43,856 bases of DNA, from contig MPDE01000015.1 of assembly GCA_001874335.1 (NCBI GenBank), forward strand, positions 1-43,856. Direction: 5' to 3'. Positions 7,616-15,961 of this stretch are shown here, one piece after another (position 1 is the stretch's first letter; every line of letters begins with the position of its first letter). A program made the translations under genes and the position numbers. Source of the DNA: Bacteroidetes bacterium MedPE-SWsnd-G2. Lineage in GTDB: Bacteria > Bacteroidota > Bacteroidia > Flavobacteriales > Flavobacteriaceae. The notes below the pieces were generated by a model, which saw nothing but the letters and a program-made list of their open reading frames with translations, was not told where the DNA came from and searched no databases.

Positions 7616-7623
7616 TATATTTG
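7616..7623 (+). promoter_or_regulatory. TAnnTTTG -7 box for the lipoprotein at 7706
   Basis: TATATTTG matches the Bacteroidota sigma-A -7 consensus and lies 83 bases upstream of the start codon. I see no clear TTG -33 element at the usual distance. It would give a leader of about 75 bases. Confidence 0.55.
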
Positions 7624-7705
7624 AGCCATCGTATTCACAACTTTTTGTGGTTACGATTTTCCTAATAATTTTCAATTTAATTACTAACTCAAAACAATTT
7701 TACAA

Positions 7706-8320
7706 ATGACCCCTATTAAATTTTTTACACTCACTTTTCTAGCCTCTTTTATATTCGCATTTACATCTTGTAGCAGTGATGACGATTCATGTAACGAAAC
7801 ACTTTGGTACGCTGATAATGATTCTGATGGTTTTGGGAACGCCAATGACTTTATTTCGTCTTGCGATCAGCCTGAAAATTATGTTGCCAACTCAACAGAC
7901 ATCAACGACAACAATGCAAACCTTAATCCTAACACTGTTTGGCAAGGGGAAAAAATTACATTTTCAAAATCTAATAACGCCGATTGGACTTTAGAAGCCA
8001 ACCAAGATAGAATAACTAATAACGTTTGGATTACCAGAGCTAACAATCAAGGAATTTTTAACATCGCAACGGAAACCAATTATACAGATTTTTCAAGTCC
8101 GTCAGATACCGAATGGGCGCTTGGGACAACTTCAAGTATTGAAGGTTTAACATTTCAGAATTGGGAAGATACCAGTGGAAGCACACCTCCAAATTTGGTA
8201 GATCAAGACATGGTGGTACATTTAATTAGTGACAACATTTATATCGATATTAAATTTACATCTTGGCAATCTGGTGGTCAAGGTGGAGGATTTAGTTACG
8301 AACGTTCTTCATCAAATTAA
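7706..8320 (+). CDS. Lipoprotein with MopE-type metal-binding motif
   Basis: The product has 204 residues. The signal peptide ends FAFTSC and the mature start is CSSDDDSC. Residues 33-72 read as a short calcium-binding repeat of the kind annotated 'putative metal-binding motif': WYADNDSDGFGN, then C, then PENYVANSTDINDNNANLNP. The rest (about 75-204) is a beta-rich domain (WQGEKITFSKSNNADW, EGLTFQNWED, IYIDIKFTSW, GGGFSYERS) that I have seen at the ends of secreted flavobacterial proteins, but its function is unknown. It is likely surface-exposed, given the S-D-D-D after the lipid cysteine. A hairpin terminator follows. Confidence 0.7.
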   Translation: MTPIKFFTLTFLASFIFAFTSCSSDDDSCNETLWYADNDSDGFGNANDFISSCDQPENYVANSTDINDNNANLNPNTVWQGEKITFSKSNNADWTLEANQDRITNNVWITRANNQGIFNIATETNYTDFSSPSDTEWALGTTSSIEGLTFQNWEDTSGSTPPNLVDQDMVVHLISDNIYIDIKFTSWQSGGQGGGFSYERSSSN

Positions 8321-8325
8321 TTACA

Positions 8326-8373
8326 AAACAGCCATTTTGGTTTACACCTAAATGGCTGTTTATCTCCTTTTTT
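8326..8373 (+). terminator. Intrinsic terminator
   Basis: A perfect 12-bp stem (aaacagccattt at 8326-8337, aaatggctgttt at 8350-8361) begins five bases after the upstream stop codon. The T-run is interrupted (tatctcctttttt), so termination may be partial. Confidence 0.7.
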
Positions 8374-8408
8374 AGCTATTAATTATTTTAAATTTCAAGT
8401 CCTAAAAA

Positions 8409-8753
8409 ATGAACTTGTACACCTATTGCAAATCTTGTAAAAACAATATTAAGATTAACTCCCAAGCGCCTACTCGCCCCGAGTTGCAAATGGAAATGGG
8501 AGATACCTTTAAAGTTAATTGTAAACATTGTGATAAATGGGACAAAGCGCATATCAATGATGTCAAAGCAGAACAAAGCAAGCACATTTTATTATTAGGT
8601 CTAATTTTAGGAGTTATTTTTACCCTATTTATTTGGACCTACTACAGTAGTTTAGCACTTGTGAGTTTTATAATTCCGTTACTTGTTTGGAAACAACAGC
8701 TTATGGCCGTAAAAGCATTTAATGGCTATATGATTAAAAGAAAAATTTCCTAA
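8409..8753 (+). CDS. Small zinc-ribbon-like membrane protein
   Basis: The product has 114 residues. The N-terminal half has two cysteine pairs, CKSC (7-10) and CKHC (38-41), a plausible zinc ribbon. It is followed by two membrane spans at about 60-78 and 80-94, and a basic tail (NGYMIKRKIS). No enzyme motif is seen. A cytoplasmic zinc ribbon tethered to the membrane is the natural reading. The next gene starts 25 bases downstream on the same strand. Confidence 0.65.
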   Translation: MNLYTYCKSCKNNIKINSQAPTRPELQMEMGDTFKVNCKHCDKWDKAHINDVKAEQSKHILLLGLILGVIFTLFIWTYYSSLALVSFIIPLLVWKQQLMAVKAFNGYMIKRKIS

Positions 8754-8778
8754 ATTATACCAACTAAAACAGAGACCC

Positions 8779-9249
8779 ATGAGATCAATAAAATCTACTT
8801 TAAGCATCCTTTTTGGCTTTTGCCTTTTAATAAGCTGCACCTTAGAATTAGATTATAGCCTACCAAAGGATGAAAAGATTCATCCCAATTTATTAGGAAA
8901 ATGGCATAACGAAAGTATTCCTGATGAGTATATGAAAGTGATGAAGACCGATGATTACACCTATAAATTCATTCTTCATAATACAGAAGAAACTACTGAA
9001 CTCTTTGGCTTTTCTAAAACGATCAATGGTCAACATTTTATCACACTAACGCATGAGGTTGATGGCAAACAAGTGTATTCCTTCTATCACCTAAAAATTA
9101 CTGGCGACCAACTGGTCTCTCAGGAAATTAATAACGAGTTGCCAAAAGACGACATTAATTCACAGGCAGATGTAGTGAATTACTTTAAAACCAATATGTC
9201 GCGCCCCGATTTTTACAAAGCACATTTTAAGCTCTCACGAGTACAATAA
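8779..9249 (+). CDS. Lipoprotein of unknown function
   Basis: The product has 156 residues. The signal peptide is MRSIKSTLSILFGFCLLISC with lipid cysteine at 20 (LLISC). The mature protein follows a strand-rich pattern with LLGKWHNESIPDEYMKV near the start, a segment resembling the opening of small beta-barrel lipid- or ligand-binding lipoproteins, then YTYKFILHNTEETTELFG and KQVYSFYHLKITGDQLV. The end DFYKAHFKLSRVQ is conserved-looking. I cannot name a family. It is probably co-transcribed with the zinc-ribbon gene upstream, and a terminator lies 40 bases after it. Confidence 0.65.
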   Translation: MRSIKSTLSILFGFCLLISCTLELDYSLPKDEKIHPNLLGKWHNESIPDEYMKVMKTDDYTYKFILHNTEETTELFGFSKTINGQHFITLTHEVDGKQVYSFYHLKITGDQLVSQEINNELPKDDINSQADVVNYFKTNMSRPDFYKAHFKLSRVQ

Positions 9250-9288
9250 GACATCAACAAAATACTAAAATGTTTACATCATTTGTTT

Positions 9289-9312
9289 AAAGGGCTTCTG
9301 CCCTTTTTTTTT
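9289..9312 (+). terminator. Intrinsic terminator
   Basis: A short stem aagggc / gccctt with a TTCT loop is followed by a run of T, 40 bases after the lipoprotein gene at 8779-9249. The stem is short but G+C-rich for this DNA. Confidence 0.8.
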
Positions 9313-9514
9313 GCGCCATATTGCAACAGTTTCAAAATTGTGTGCCATCTTTCTACCAAAGCTTAAAAATGGCATAAATCAGCCATTATCATCTTAATTT
9401 TCCGGAACAAACAAATACAAACACCACTCAAACAAAAAATTAAGTAGCTTATTTTCAGATGCTTACATAGCCAAGTGCGTGTCTAAAAAAAATCAAATTA
9501 ATTGCTTTCTTTAT

Positions 9515-9546
9515 TTGGAATAAATAAAAATAACTAATTATATTTG
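9515..9546 (+). promoter_or_regulatory. Sigma-A promoter of the imelysin/iron-type operon
   Basis: TATATTTG at 9539-9546 is an exact TAnnTTTG -7 box. TTG at 9515-9517 lies 21 bases upstream, which fits the Bacteroidota -33 element. Transcription should begin near 9552, about 30 bases before the start codon at 9583. Confidence 0.7.
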
Positions 9547-9551
9547 CACTC

Positions 9552-9572
9552 TATTTGAAATGAATCTAAATA
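9552..9572. promoter_or_regulatory. Candidate Fur-type operator
   Basis: A 21-nt imperfect inverted repeat centred on 9562 (tatttgaaat, g, aatctaaata) pairs at 7 of 10 positions. It covers the expected transcription start, where a repressor would block initiation. The AATCTAAATAA half resembles what I remember of flavobacterial iron boxes. The assignment rests on context (imelysin, TonB receptor) plus this partial symmetry. Confidence 0.4.
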
Positions 9573-9582
9573 AAAATAATAC

Positions 9583-10782
9583 ATGAAAAAGATAATATTC
9601 AGCTTAGTCGTTCTTGGAAGTATGATCACTTCTTGTTCAAGTGATGATGATAACATTAACCAAGATCCGCAAGTTGTTGCTCCAGCTACCTACAACTTTA
9701 CAAGAAACGGAAACTCTACAGTAAGTTTTAGTGGTCAATCCACACGTATTGCAATGTCTCAAGAGTTAGCATCTGCTATTTCGGACAACACAAAAACAGA
9801 AGCTCAATTAGATGCTATGTTTGCACACGTTGAAGGTCAAAACGACTTTTCTGATGCAGACTTAAATGCTTCAGGAAAAAATGTAAGAAGTAAGACTGCT
9901 GCGTCTTACGATTATTACTCTGCAAACTCTACAGATGCCAATGCTATTAAAGCCGATTTCGATGGTTGGTTGGCTTCACAAGTAGCAGATGTCTTCCCAA
10001 ATTGGGGAGCTACTGCAACTGCTGGTAACGCAGGTCAATTACAAGAAATTGGTGGTGGATCAACACGTTATGTCAATGCACAAGGATTAGAATTAAACCA
10101 AGCCTTTGCTAAAGCATTAATCGGTGGATTAATGACCGACCAAATAGTAAACAACTATTTAAGTCCGTCTGTTTTAGATGAAGCAGATAACAGAATAAAT
10201 AACGATAACGATGTGTTAGAAGATGGTAAAGATTATACCACTATGGAACACAAATGGGATGAAGCTTACGGCTACTTATATGGTGCCGAAGAAAACCCAG
10301 ATACGCCAGTTTTAGGAGCCGATAATTTCTTAAACAAATATTTATCTCGAGTAGATAATGACGACGATTTTGCAGGAATTGCAGATGACATTTACAACGC
10401 CTTTAAATTAGGTAGAGCGGCAATCGTTGAAAAAAATTATACAGTACGTGACCAACAAGCCGAAATTATTAAGGACAAAATATCTTTAATAATTGGTGTG
10501 AGAGCTGTGCATTACTTACAAGCTGGTAAAGCAGATTTAGGTATGGATAATGCAAGTGCATTTCACGGTTTATCAGAAGGATACGGATTTATTTACAGCT
10601 TACAATTTACACGTGTAGCAAACACAAACGCGCCTTACTTTTCTAAAACTCAGGTTGATGCTTACTTAGCACAACTTATGACAGGAAACGGATTTTGGGA
10701 TGTTAGTGACGACACATTAGACCAAATGTCTGATGAAATTGCTACCGAATTTGGCTTTACAAAAGAGCAGGCTGCGAACTAA
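9583..10782 (+). CDS. DUF4856 lipoprotein (imelysin-associated)
   Basis: The product has 399 residues. The signal peptide ends SMITSC with Cys18 and the mature start is CSSDDD, so a surface or outer-membrane lipoprotein is likely. The body matches the DUF4856 pattern: YNFTRNGNSTVSFSGQSTRI near the start, a long helical core with a T-M-E-H-K-W-D-E-A-Y-G-Y-L-Y-G stretch at about 220-235, and HGLSEGYGFIYSLQF near 325-340. DUF4856 proteins are regularly found next to imelysins and iron-type TonB receptors and are thought to take part in iron acquisition, but no biochemistry is known to me. It is the first gene of the cluster, behind an iron-type operator. Confidence 0.85.
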   Translation: MKKIIFSLVVLGSMITSCSSDDDNINQDPQVVAPATYNFTRNGNSTVSFSGQSTRIAMSQELASAISDNTKTEAQLDAMFAHVEGQNDFSDADLNASGKNVRSKTAASYDYYSANSTDANAIKADFDGWLASQVADVFPNWGATATAGNAGQLQEIGGGSTRYVNAQGLELNQAFAKALIGGLMTDQIVNNYLSPSVLDEADNRINNDNDVLEDGKDYTTMEHKWDEAYGYLYGAEENPDTPVLGADNFLNKYLSRVDNDDDFAGIADDIYNAFKLGRAAIVEKNYTVRDQQAEIIKDKISLIIGVRAVHYLQAGKADLGMDNASAFHGLSEGYGFIYSLQFTRVANTNAPYFSKTQVDAYLAQLMTGNGFWDVSDDTLDQMSDEIATEFGFTKEQAAN

Positions 10783-10810
10783 ACCACTGTTTAAAAACAA
10801 ATTAGACAAC

Positions 10811-10851
10811 AAAAGTGGTTACGGATTTATTTTATAACCGTGACTACTTTT
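10811..10851 (+). terminator. Hairpin between DUF4856 and imelysin genes (possible attenuator)
   Basis: A 14-bp stem with two G-U pairs (10811-10824 with 10838-10851) encloses a 13-base loop. Only four T end the right arm, so it is a weak terminator at best. It could reduce readthrough or protect the upstream message from 3' decay. Confidence 0.55.
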
Positions 10852-10852
10852 G

Positions 10853-10860
10853 TAGCTTTG
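10853..10860 (+). promoter_or_regulatory. TAnnTTTG -7 box before the imelysin gene
   Basis: TAGCTTTG matches the -7 consensus exactly and lies 31 bases before the imelysin start codon, directly after the hairpin. No clear -33 TTG is seen, so it may be weak or need an activator. Confidence 0.45.
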
Positions 10861-10891
10861 CAAACAAATTAACACTAATAGGTATAGAGAA

Positions 10892-11995
10892 ATGATTAAG
10901 AGAATTTTAGTTTTAATAGTAGCGCTTTCGTTTGTAGTTTCATGCTCTGAAAGTGATGACTCTGGAGGAGGATCAACAGATAATTTTGATAGAGGAGCCA
11001 TGCTCACCTTTCTCGCTGACAACATCATTATACCGGCTTATCAAGATTTAGACAGTAAGCTGTTAACTTTAGAGTTATCTGCATTTGAATTTAGTGCTGC
11101 TCCAAACCAAACGAACCTTGATATTTTACGTGCCGATTGGTTAGATGCTTATATCACTTGGCAACATGTAGAAATGTTTAATATCGGTAAAGCTGAAGAA
11201 ACGCTGTATCATTTTCAAATGAATATTTACCCTGCAAACACCTCTGATATTGAAAACAACGTCGCTTCAGGGACTGCAGATCTCACACATCCAAATAACA
11301 ATGATGCTGTAGGTTTTCCTGCTTTAGATTACTTAATTTACGGTTTAGGAGATACAGACCAGGCTATTCTTGACACCTATACTACACATCCTGATGCACC
11401 AAAATACCACGCTCATTTAAATGCTTTGGCCATGCAAATGAGAAGTATTACGCAAACGGTTTTAAACGACTGGACCACTTCGTACAGAAGCGAGTTTATT
11501 GGAAGCACCGCTAATACGGCTACAAGTGCAACAAACAAATTAGTAAATGACTACATCTATTATTTTGAAAAAGGACTTAGAGCGAATAAAATTGGAATTC
11601 CTGCCGGAAACTTTTCGGTAATCCCATTGCCTGAAACGGTTGAAGCATTATACAGTAAAGAAGCATCTAAGGTTTTAGCACAAGAAGCCCTTACTGCTGC
11701 AATAGATGTGTTTAACGGTAAAGCGTATAACAGCACAACTACCGGAATTAGCTATAGCTCATACCTCTCTTTTTTAAATCGTGATGATTTGGTGACTGCA
11801 ATTAACGATCAGTTTCAAGAGTCTGAAGATAAAATGGAGTTGCTAAGCGATAGTTTTTACGATCAAGTCAACGCCGACAACACAAAAATGACTCAAACCT
11901 ACGACGCGCTCCAAGCCGCTGTAGTATTACTAAAAGTAGACATGCTCCAAGCCTTTAATATTAGTGTGGACTATATTGACGGAGACGGAGATTAA
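10892..11995 (+). CDS. Imelysin-family (M75-like) lipoprotein
   Basis: The product has 367 residues. The signal peptide ends VVSC with Cys18, followed by SESDDSGGG. The mature helical protein has the imelysin-type landmark VGFPALDYLIYGLGD at about 139-153, which occupies the place of the GxHxxE-type motif of IrpA/ICMP proteins. Here it reads G-F-P-A-L-D, so the canonical His and Glu are absent. A second landmark, YYFEKGLRANKIGIPAG, lies at about 224-240. Imelysins are periplasmic or surface proteins tied to iron uptake, and protease activity is doubtful for most. It is encoded between DUF4856 and the HTTM gene. Confidence 0.88.
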   Translation: MIKRILVLIVALSFVVSCSESDDSGGGSTDNFDRGAMLTFLADNIIIPAYQDLDSKLLTLELSAFEFSAAPNQTNLDILRADWLDAYITWQHVEMFNIGKAEETLYHFQMNIYPANTSDIENNVASGTADLTHPNNNDAVGFPALDYLIYGLGDTDQAILDTYTTHPDAPKYHAHLNALAMQMRSITQTVLNDWTTSYRSEFIGSTANTATSATNKLVNDYIYYFEKGLRANKIGIPAGNFSVIPLPETVEALYSKEASKVLAQEALTAAIDVFNGKAYNSTTTGISYSSYLSFLNRDDLVTAINDQFQESEDKMELLSDSFYDQVNADNTKMTQTYDALQAAVVLLKVDMLQAFNISVDYIDGDGD

Positions 11996-12011
11996 ATTAT
12001 AAACTAAAATT

Positions 12012-12040
12012 AGGTTGCTCGTAAAAAGGCAACCTTTTTT
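12012..12040 (+). terminator. Terminator-like hairpin before the HTTM gene
   Basis: The stem aggttgc (12012-12018) / gcaacct (12029-12035) is followed by six T and ends five bases before the ATG at 12046. It should cut down but not abolish transcription into the carboxylase and receptor genes, for which I see no separate promoter. Confidence 0.7.
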
Positions 12041-12045
12041 ATACC

Positions 12046-13413
12046 ATGACATTCAATATAAAGTCCTATTTACAGCAAACCACCAGTGTTGCCCCACTTG
12101 TCCTTTTTAGAATAGGTTTTGGAGTAATGATGCTCATGAGTATCATTAGGTTTTGGGCTAAAGGTTGGATAGAAACCATTTATATTGAACCTGATTTTCA
12201 TTTTTCGTACTACGGTTTTGAATGGGTAAAACCTTTGGGCGACTATACCTATTGGTTGTTTATAATTTGTGGTATTGCCGCTTTTATGGTTGCCATTGGC
12301 TACAAATATAGATTGGCCATAATCACCTTCTTTTTAAGTTTTACTTATATCGAGTTGATGGATAAAACCACCTATCTCAATCACTACTACTTTATTAGCT
12401 TGGTGAGTTTTATGATGATCTTCTTGCCGGCAAATATTAACTTTTCGGTAGATGCTTTTCTTAAAAAAACAAGTTTTAAAAGCATTCCGAAATGGAATAT
12501 AGATACCATTAAACTCATGCTTTCTATCGTCTATTTTTACGCTGGTATCGCCAAACTCAATTCCGATTGGATGTGCAGAGCCATGCCCTTAAAAATATGG
12601 TTGCCTTCTAAATACGATTTGCCTTTTATAGGCGAAACCTTAATGCAGCAAAACTGGTTTCATTACGCTATGAGTTGGTCAGGAATGCTATATGATATTG
12701 CCATTCCCTTTTTACTGTTGAATAAAAAAACACGCTGGTTTGCGTTTAGCATGGTGGTATTCTTCCACATATTCACTCGCATATTGTTTCCTATTGGCAT
12801 GTTCCCATACATTATGATAGTAGGCGCGCTCATCTTTTTTGACCCTAAACTCCATCAAAAAGTAATTCGCGTTTTAAGAACCGGAATCAACAGCCTATTT
12901 CACATCAAACAGAAACTTATTTCAAAAGAAACCTACAGCCTAAAATTTAAGACGCAAACCCAACTGCTATTTGGGGTGTTTTTCACCTTGCAATTACTCA
13001 TTCCGTTTAGACACCTACTTTATCCCAACGAGTTGTTTTGGACTGAGGAAGGATTTCGCTTCTCTTGGCGTGTGATGCTGATCGAAAAAATGGGCTATGC
13101 CACCTTTAAAATTGTTGATGGTGAAACCGGTACATTTTTCTACGTCGACAATCAAGATTTTTTAACACCATTCCAAGAAAAACAAATGAGTTTTCAGCCG
13201 GATTTCATCTTAGAGTACGCACATTATTTAGGCGATCATTTTAAAAATCAAGGCCATAAGAACGTACAAGTTTTTGTAGAAAGTTATGTGGCATTAAACG
13301 GCCGATTAAGCCAACCGTTTACTGATAAAACGGTAAATTTGTACCAAGAAAAAGAATCATTTAAACCCAAACATTGGATAGCTCCATTTCACGATGACAT
13401 CAAAGGATTTTAA
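12046..13413 (+). CDS. HTTM / vitamin-K-dependent gamma-carboxylase homologue
   Basis: The product has 455 residues. Membrane spans lie at about 15-35, 66-84, 88-103, 113-130, 155-170, 207-226, 230-258 and 310-325. It keeps landmarks I recall from human GGCX: the NHYYF segment with H113, where human has H160 in NNHSYL, and GIAKLNSDW with K170, where human has K218 in GVKKLDADW, the catalytic base. A soluble C-terminal part (330-455) continues the family with WTEEGFRFSWRVML, TGTFFYV and DFLTPFQEKQM. Bacterial members are found sporadically and their substrates are unknown. The human residues are from memory. The gene overlaps the receptor gene by 20 bases, so the two are translationally linked. 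Confidence 0.85.
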   Translation: MTFNIKSYLQQTTSVAPLVLFRIGFGVMMLMSIIRFWAKGWIETIYIEPDFHFSYYGFEWVKPLGDYTYWLFIICGIAAFMVAIGYKYRLAIITFFLSFTYIELMDKTTYLNHYYFISLVSFMMIFLPANINFSVDAFLKKTSFKSIPKWNIDTIKLMLSIVYFYAGIAKLNSDWMCRAMPLKIWLPSKYDLPFIGETLMQQNWFHYAMSWSGMLYDIAIPFLLLNKKTRWFAFSMVVFFHIFTRILFPIGMFPYIMIVGALIFFDPKLHQKVIRVLRTGINSLFHIKQKLISKETYSLKFKTQTQLLFGVFFTLQLLIPFRHLLYPNELFWTEEGFRFSWRVMLIEKMGYATFKIVDGETGTFFYVDNQDFLTPFQEKQMSFQPDFILEYAHYLGDHFKNQGHKNVQVFVESYVALNGRLSQPFTDKTVNLYQEKESFKPKHWIAPFHDDIKGF

Positions 13414-15820
13414 AAGTTTAATTATAGGGTTTCTTTTTACATTAACCCTAGTAGCTCAAAACAAAGTTTCTGGCGTAGTCACTGCATCAGACACGAATTC
13501 ACCAATTGCTAATGTTGAGATTTTTGACAAGGCCAGTGGTAAACTTACTGAAACAAATGCCAATGGTTATTTTGAATTTATTACCGATAAATCAGAATTT
13601 ATAATCATATTCTTTTCGTATAATTTCAAGGTCAACGAGCAACAACTAAGCGTGACTCAAAATGTGGTTTTAAATACCACTTTAGACCCCTTGACAGAAA
13701 CACTGTCTGAGGTTGAAATTCACACGAGAACAGCAAAAACTTTCGAATTAAAACGCTTAAAGGATGTTGAAGAAACCGCCATCTACGCGGGTAAAAAAAC
13801 AGAGGTTGTTTTGGTGGATCAATCCATGGCGAATTTGGCATCAAATAATGCCAGACAAATATACAGTCAGGTTGTAGGACTTAATATTTATCAAAATGAC
13901 GATGCGGGATTACAATTAAATATTGGAGGTCGAGGTCTTGACCCTAACCGTACGGCTAATTTTAATACCCGTCAAAACGGTTATGACATTAGTGCTGATG
14001 TTTTGGGCTACCCAGAAAGTTACTATTCTCCTGCTGCCGAAGGCTTAAAAGAAATTCAGGTGATTAGAGGTGCGGCTTCTTTACAATACGGAACGCAATT
14101 TGGTGGGCTGGTTAATTTTGTGATGAAAACGCCTAACCCAGACAAACCTTTTGAAATTATAACGAGAAACACTGTTGGAAGCAACGGGCTTTACACCAAT
14201 TTTACAAGCATTGGCGGTACAGAAAAAAAGTGGAGTTATTACGCCTTTTTCAACTATAAAAAAGGCGATGGATTCCGTCCAAATTCAGAATTTGAATCAA
14301 AAAATGCTTATGCTCATATTGGATACGAGTTTAACGAAAAAAGCAAACTTACGGGAGAGGTTACTTACCTCACCTATTTGGCGCAACAGGCTGGAGGCTT
14401 AAACGATGCCATGTTTGCAGAAGATCCGTTTCAAAGTAATAGATCCCGAAACTGGTTTCAAGTAGATTGGTTGTTATATAACTTAAAGTTTGCTCATAAA
14501 TTTTCAGAACACACCAACTTTACCTTTAATGCTTTCGGATTAAACGCCTCGAGAGATGCCCTTGGGTTTAGAACCAATCGTGTAGATCAAATTGATGTTA
14601 TGGGCGAACGCGATTTGATTAAAGGCGACTTTAATAATTTTGGGTTTGAAGCACGTTTATTACATACGTATCAATTAGGAAAGCAAAAATCTACCTTTTT
14701 AATCGGATCTAAATTTTACAAAGCAAATAATACAGGAGAACAAGGCCCAGGTTCTAACGGCAGTGATCCTAATTTCGATTTTCAATATGACGATTATCCG
14801 TATTATCAAAACCAATCGAGTTACACCTACCCTAACCTTAATTTAGCCTTGTTTGGGGAAAACATTTTTTACCTGAATAAAAACTTATCAATCACACCTG
14901 GTTTTAGATTAGAGCATATTAAAACTGAAAGTGACGGCTTTTACAAAAACATAAATTTAGATGGGGCAGGAAATCCTATTTTAATCGAAACCATTTTCGA
15001 TCAAGAAGTGAAAAAAAGAACCTTCGTGCTCTTAGGTTTAGGTGCAAGTTGGAAGCCATCAAAAAGTCTTGAGCTGTACGGAAACATTTCACAAAACTAC
15101 CGCTCGGTTACCTTTTCAGACATTAGTATTGCAAATCCGGCCTTTGCAATTAGCCCAGATATTGACGATGAAAAAGGCTTCACTACAGATGTTGGGATTC
15201 GTGGCGATTTCAAACATATTGTATCTTATGACGTTGGTTTGTTTAGCCTCTTTTACCAAGATAGAATTGGCCTATTACAAAAAGTACAATCTGACGGAAG
15301 TGTAAAAAGTGAACGAGGAAATGTTGGTGATGCCGCCATGTACGGTTTAGAATCTTTAATTGATGTAAACCTAAACAAGCTATTAATCAAGGATAACGAT
15401 TATACCTTTAACGTCTTTTTAAACACCTCTATCATTGATTCGCAATACACCTCCTCAGAAGAAAGTGGCATTGAAGGTAACAAGGTAGAATTTGTGCCAA
15501 ACTTCAACTTTAAAACGGGCTTAAAATTTGGATATAAAAACATTATAGGAAGCTTTCAGTACTCTTATTTATCGCAGCAATATACAGATGCGACAAACGC
15601 CGTTGAAAGTAATTTAAGTGGCGTAATTGGTGAAATTCCTGCTTACGATGTGTTGGATGCCTCGGTGTCGTATACCTATAAGTTTATGAAATTAGAAGCA
15701 GGTGTCAACAACTTATTAGACAACCATTATTTTACAAGACGCGCAACTGGTTATCCAGGCCCTGGAATCATTACATCTCCAGACCGAAACTACTACGCGA
15801 CCTTACAGTTAAAATTTTAA
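13394..15820 (+). CDS. FecA-like TonB-dependent receptor
   Basis: The product has 808 residues. The signal peptide is MTSKDFKSLIIGFLFTLTLV. A carboxypeptidase-regulatory-like domain follows (about 23-95, VSGVVTASDTNSPIANVEI). The plug covers about 125-245 (QIYSQVVGLNIYQNDDAG, LKEIQVIRGAASLQYG, VNFVMKTP). The 22-strand barrel ends with aromatic LQLKF, as normal. The plug resembles siderophore and ferric-citrate receptors. The first bases overlap the carboxylase gene. Likely role: outer-membrane uptake of an iron chelate, working with the upstream imelysin and DUF4856 lipoproteins. No TonB box is obvious by eye. A terminator follows. Confidence 0.92.
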   Translation: MTSKDFKSLIIGFLFTLTLVAQNKVSGVVTASDTNSPIANVEIFDKASGKLTETNANGYFEFITDKSEFIIIFFSYNFKVNEQQLSVTQNVVLNTTLDPLTETLSEVEIHTRTAKTFELKRLKDVEETAIYAGKKTEVVLVDQSMANLASNNARQIYSQVVGLNIYQNDDAGLQLNIGGRGLDPNRTANFNTRQNGYDISADVLGYPESYYSPAAEGLKEIQVIRGAASLQYGTQFGGLVNFVMKTPNPDKPFEIITRNTVGSNGLYTNFTSIGGTEKKWSYYAFFNYKKGDGFRPNSEFESKNAYAHIGYEFNEKSKLTGEVTYLTYLAQQAGGLNDAMFAEDPFQSNRSRNWFQVDWLLYNLKFAHKFSEHTNFTFNAFGLNASRDALGFRTNRVDQIDVMGERDLIKGDFNNFGFEARLLHTYQLGKQKSTFLIGSKFYKANNTGEQGPGSNGSDPNFDFQYDDYPYYQNQSSYTYPNLNLALFGENIFYLNKNLSITPGFRLEHIKTESDGFYKNINLDGAGNPILIETIFDQEVKKRTFVLLGLGASWKPSKSLELYGNISQNYRSVTFSDISIANPAFAISPDIDDEKGFTTDVGIRGDFKHIVSYDVGLFSLFYQDRIGLLQKVQSDGSVKSERGNVGDAAMYGLESLIDVNLNKLLIKDNDYTFNVFLNTSIIDSQYTSSEESGIEGNKVEFVPNFNFKTGLKFGYKNIIGSFQYSYLSQQYTDATNAVESNLSGVIGEIPAYDVLDASVSYTYKFMKLEAGVNNLLDNHYFTRRATGYPGPGIITSPDRNYYATLQLKF

Positions 15821-15851
15821 GGGCACAGCCCTAATACCACAATAAGCTTTT

Positions 15852-15896
15852 AGGCTTTAAAACGGACTTTTCAGTTTCATTTTAAAGCCTTTTTTA
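15852..15896 (+). terminator. Intrinsic terminator of the iron-type operon
   Basis: An 11-bp perfect stem (aggctttaaaa at 15852-15862, ttttaaagcct at 15880-15890) is followed by a T-run, 31 bases after the receptor gene. Confidence 0.85.
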
Positions 15897-15961
15897 TGTC
15901 AATAAATTCAGGCAAAAACCTAATTATTTTATTACATTCGACCGCATAAAAAAAACCTATA

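Larger units (their letters stand above)
9250..9582. other. Intergenic region before the iron-type operon
   Basis: This 333-base stretch has no open frame worth calling. It holds a terminator near its left end (9289-9312), an AT-rich middle in which I see nothing recognisable, and the promoter and candidate operator of the DUF4856 gene at its right end. Confidence 0.7.

Noticed and set aside
15042-15305. 87-codon open frame inside the TonB receptor gene
   Set aside because: Same-strand shadow in another frame of a gene with clear domain structure.
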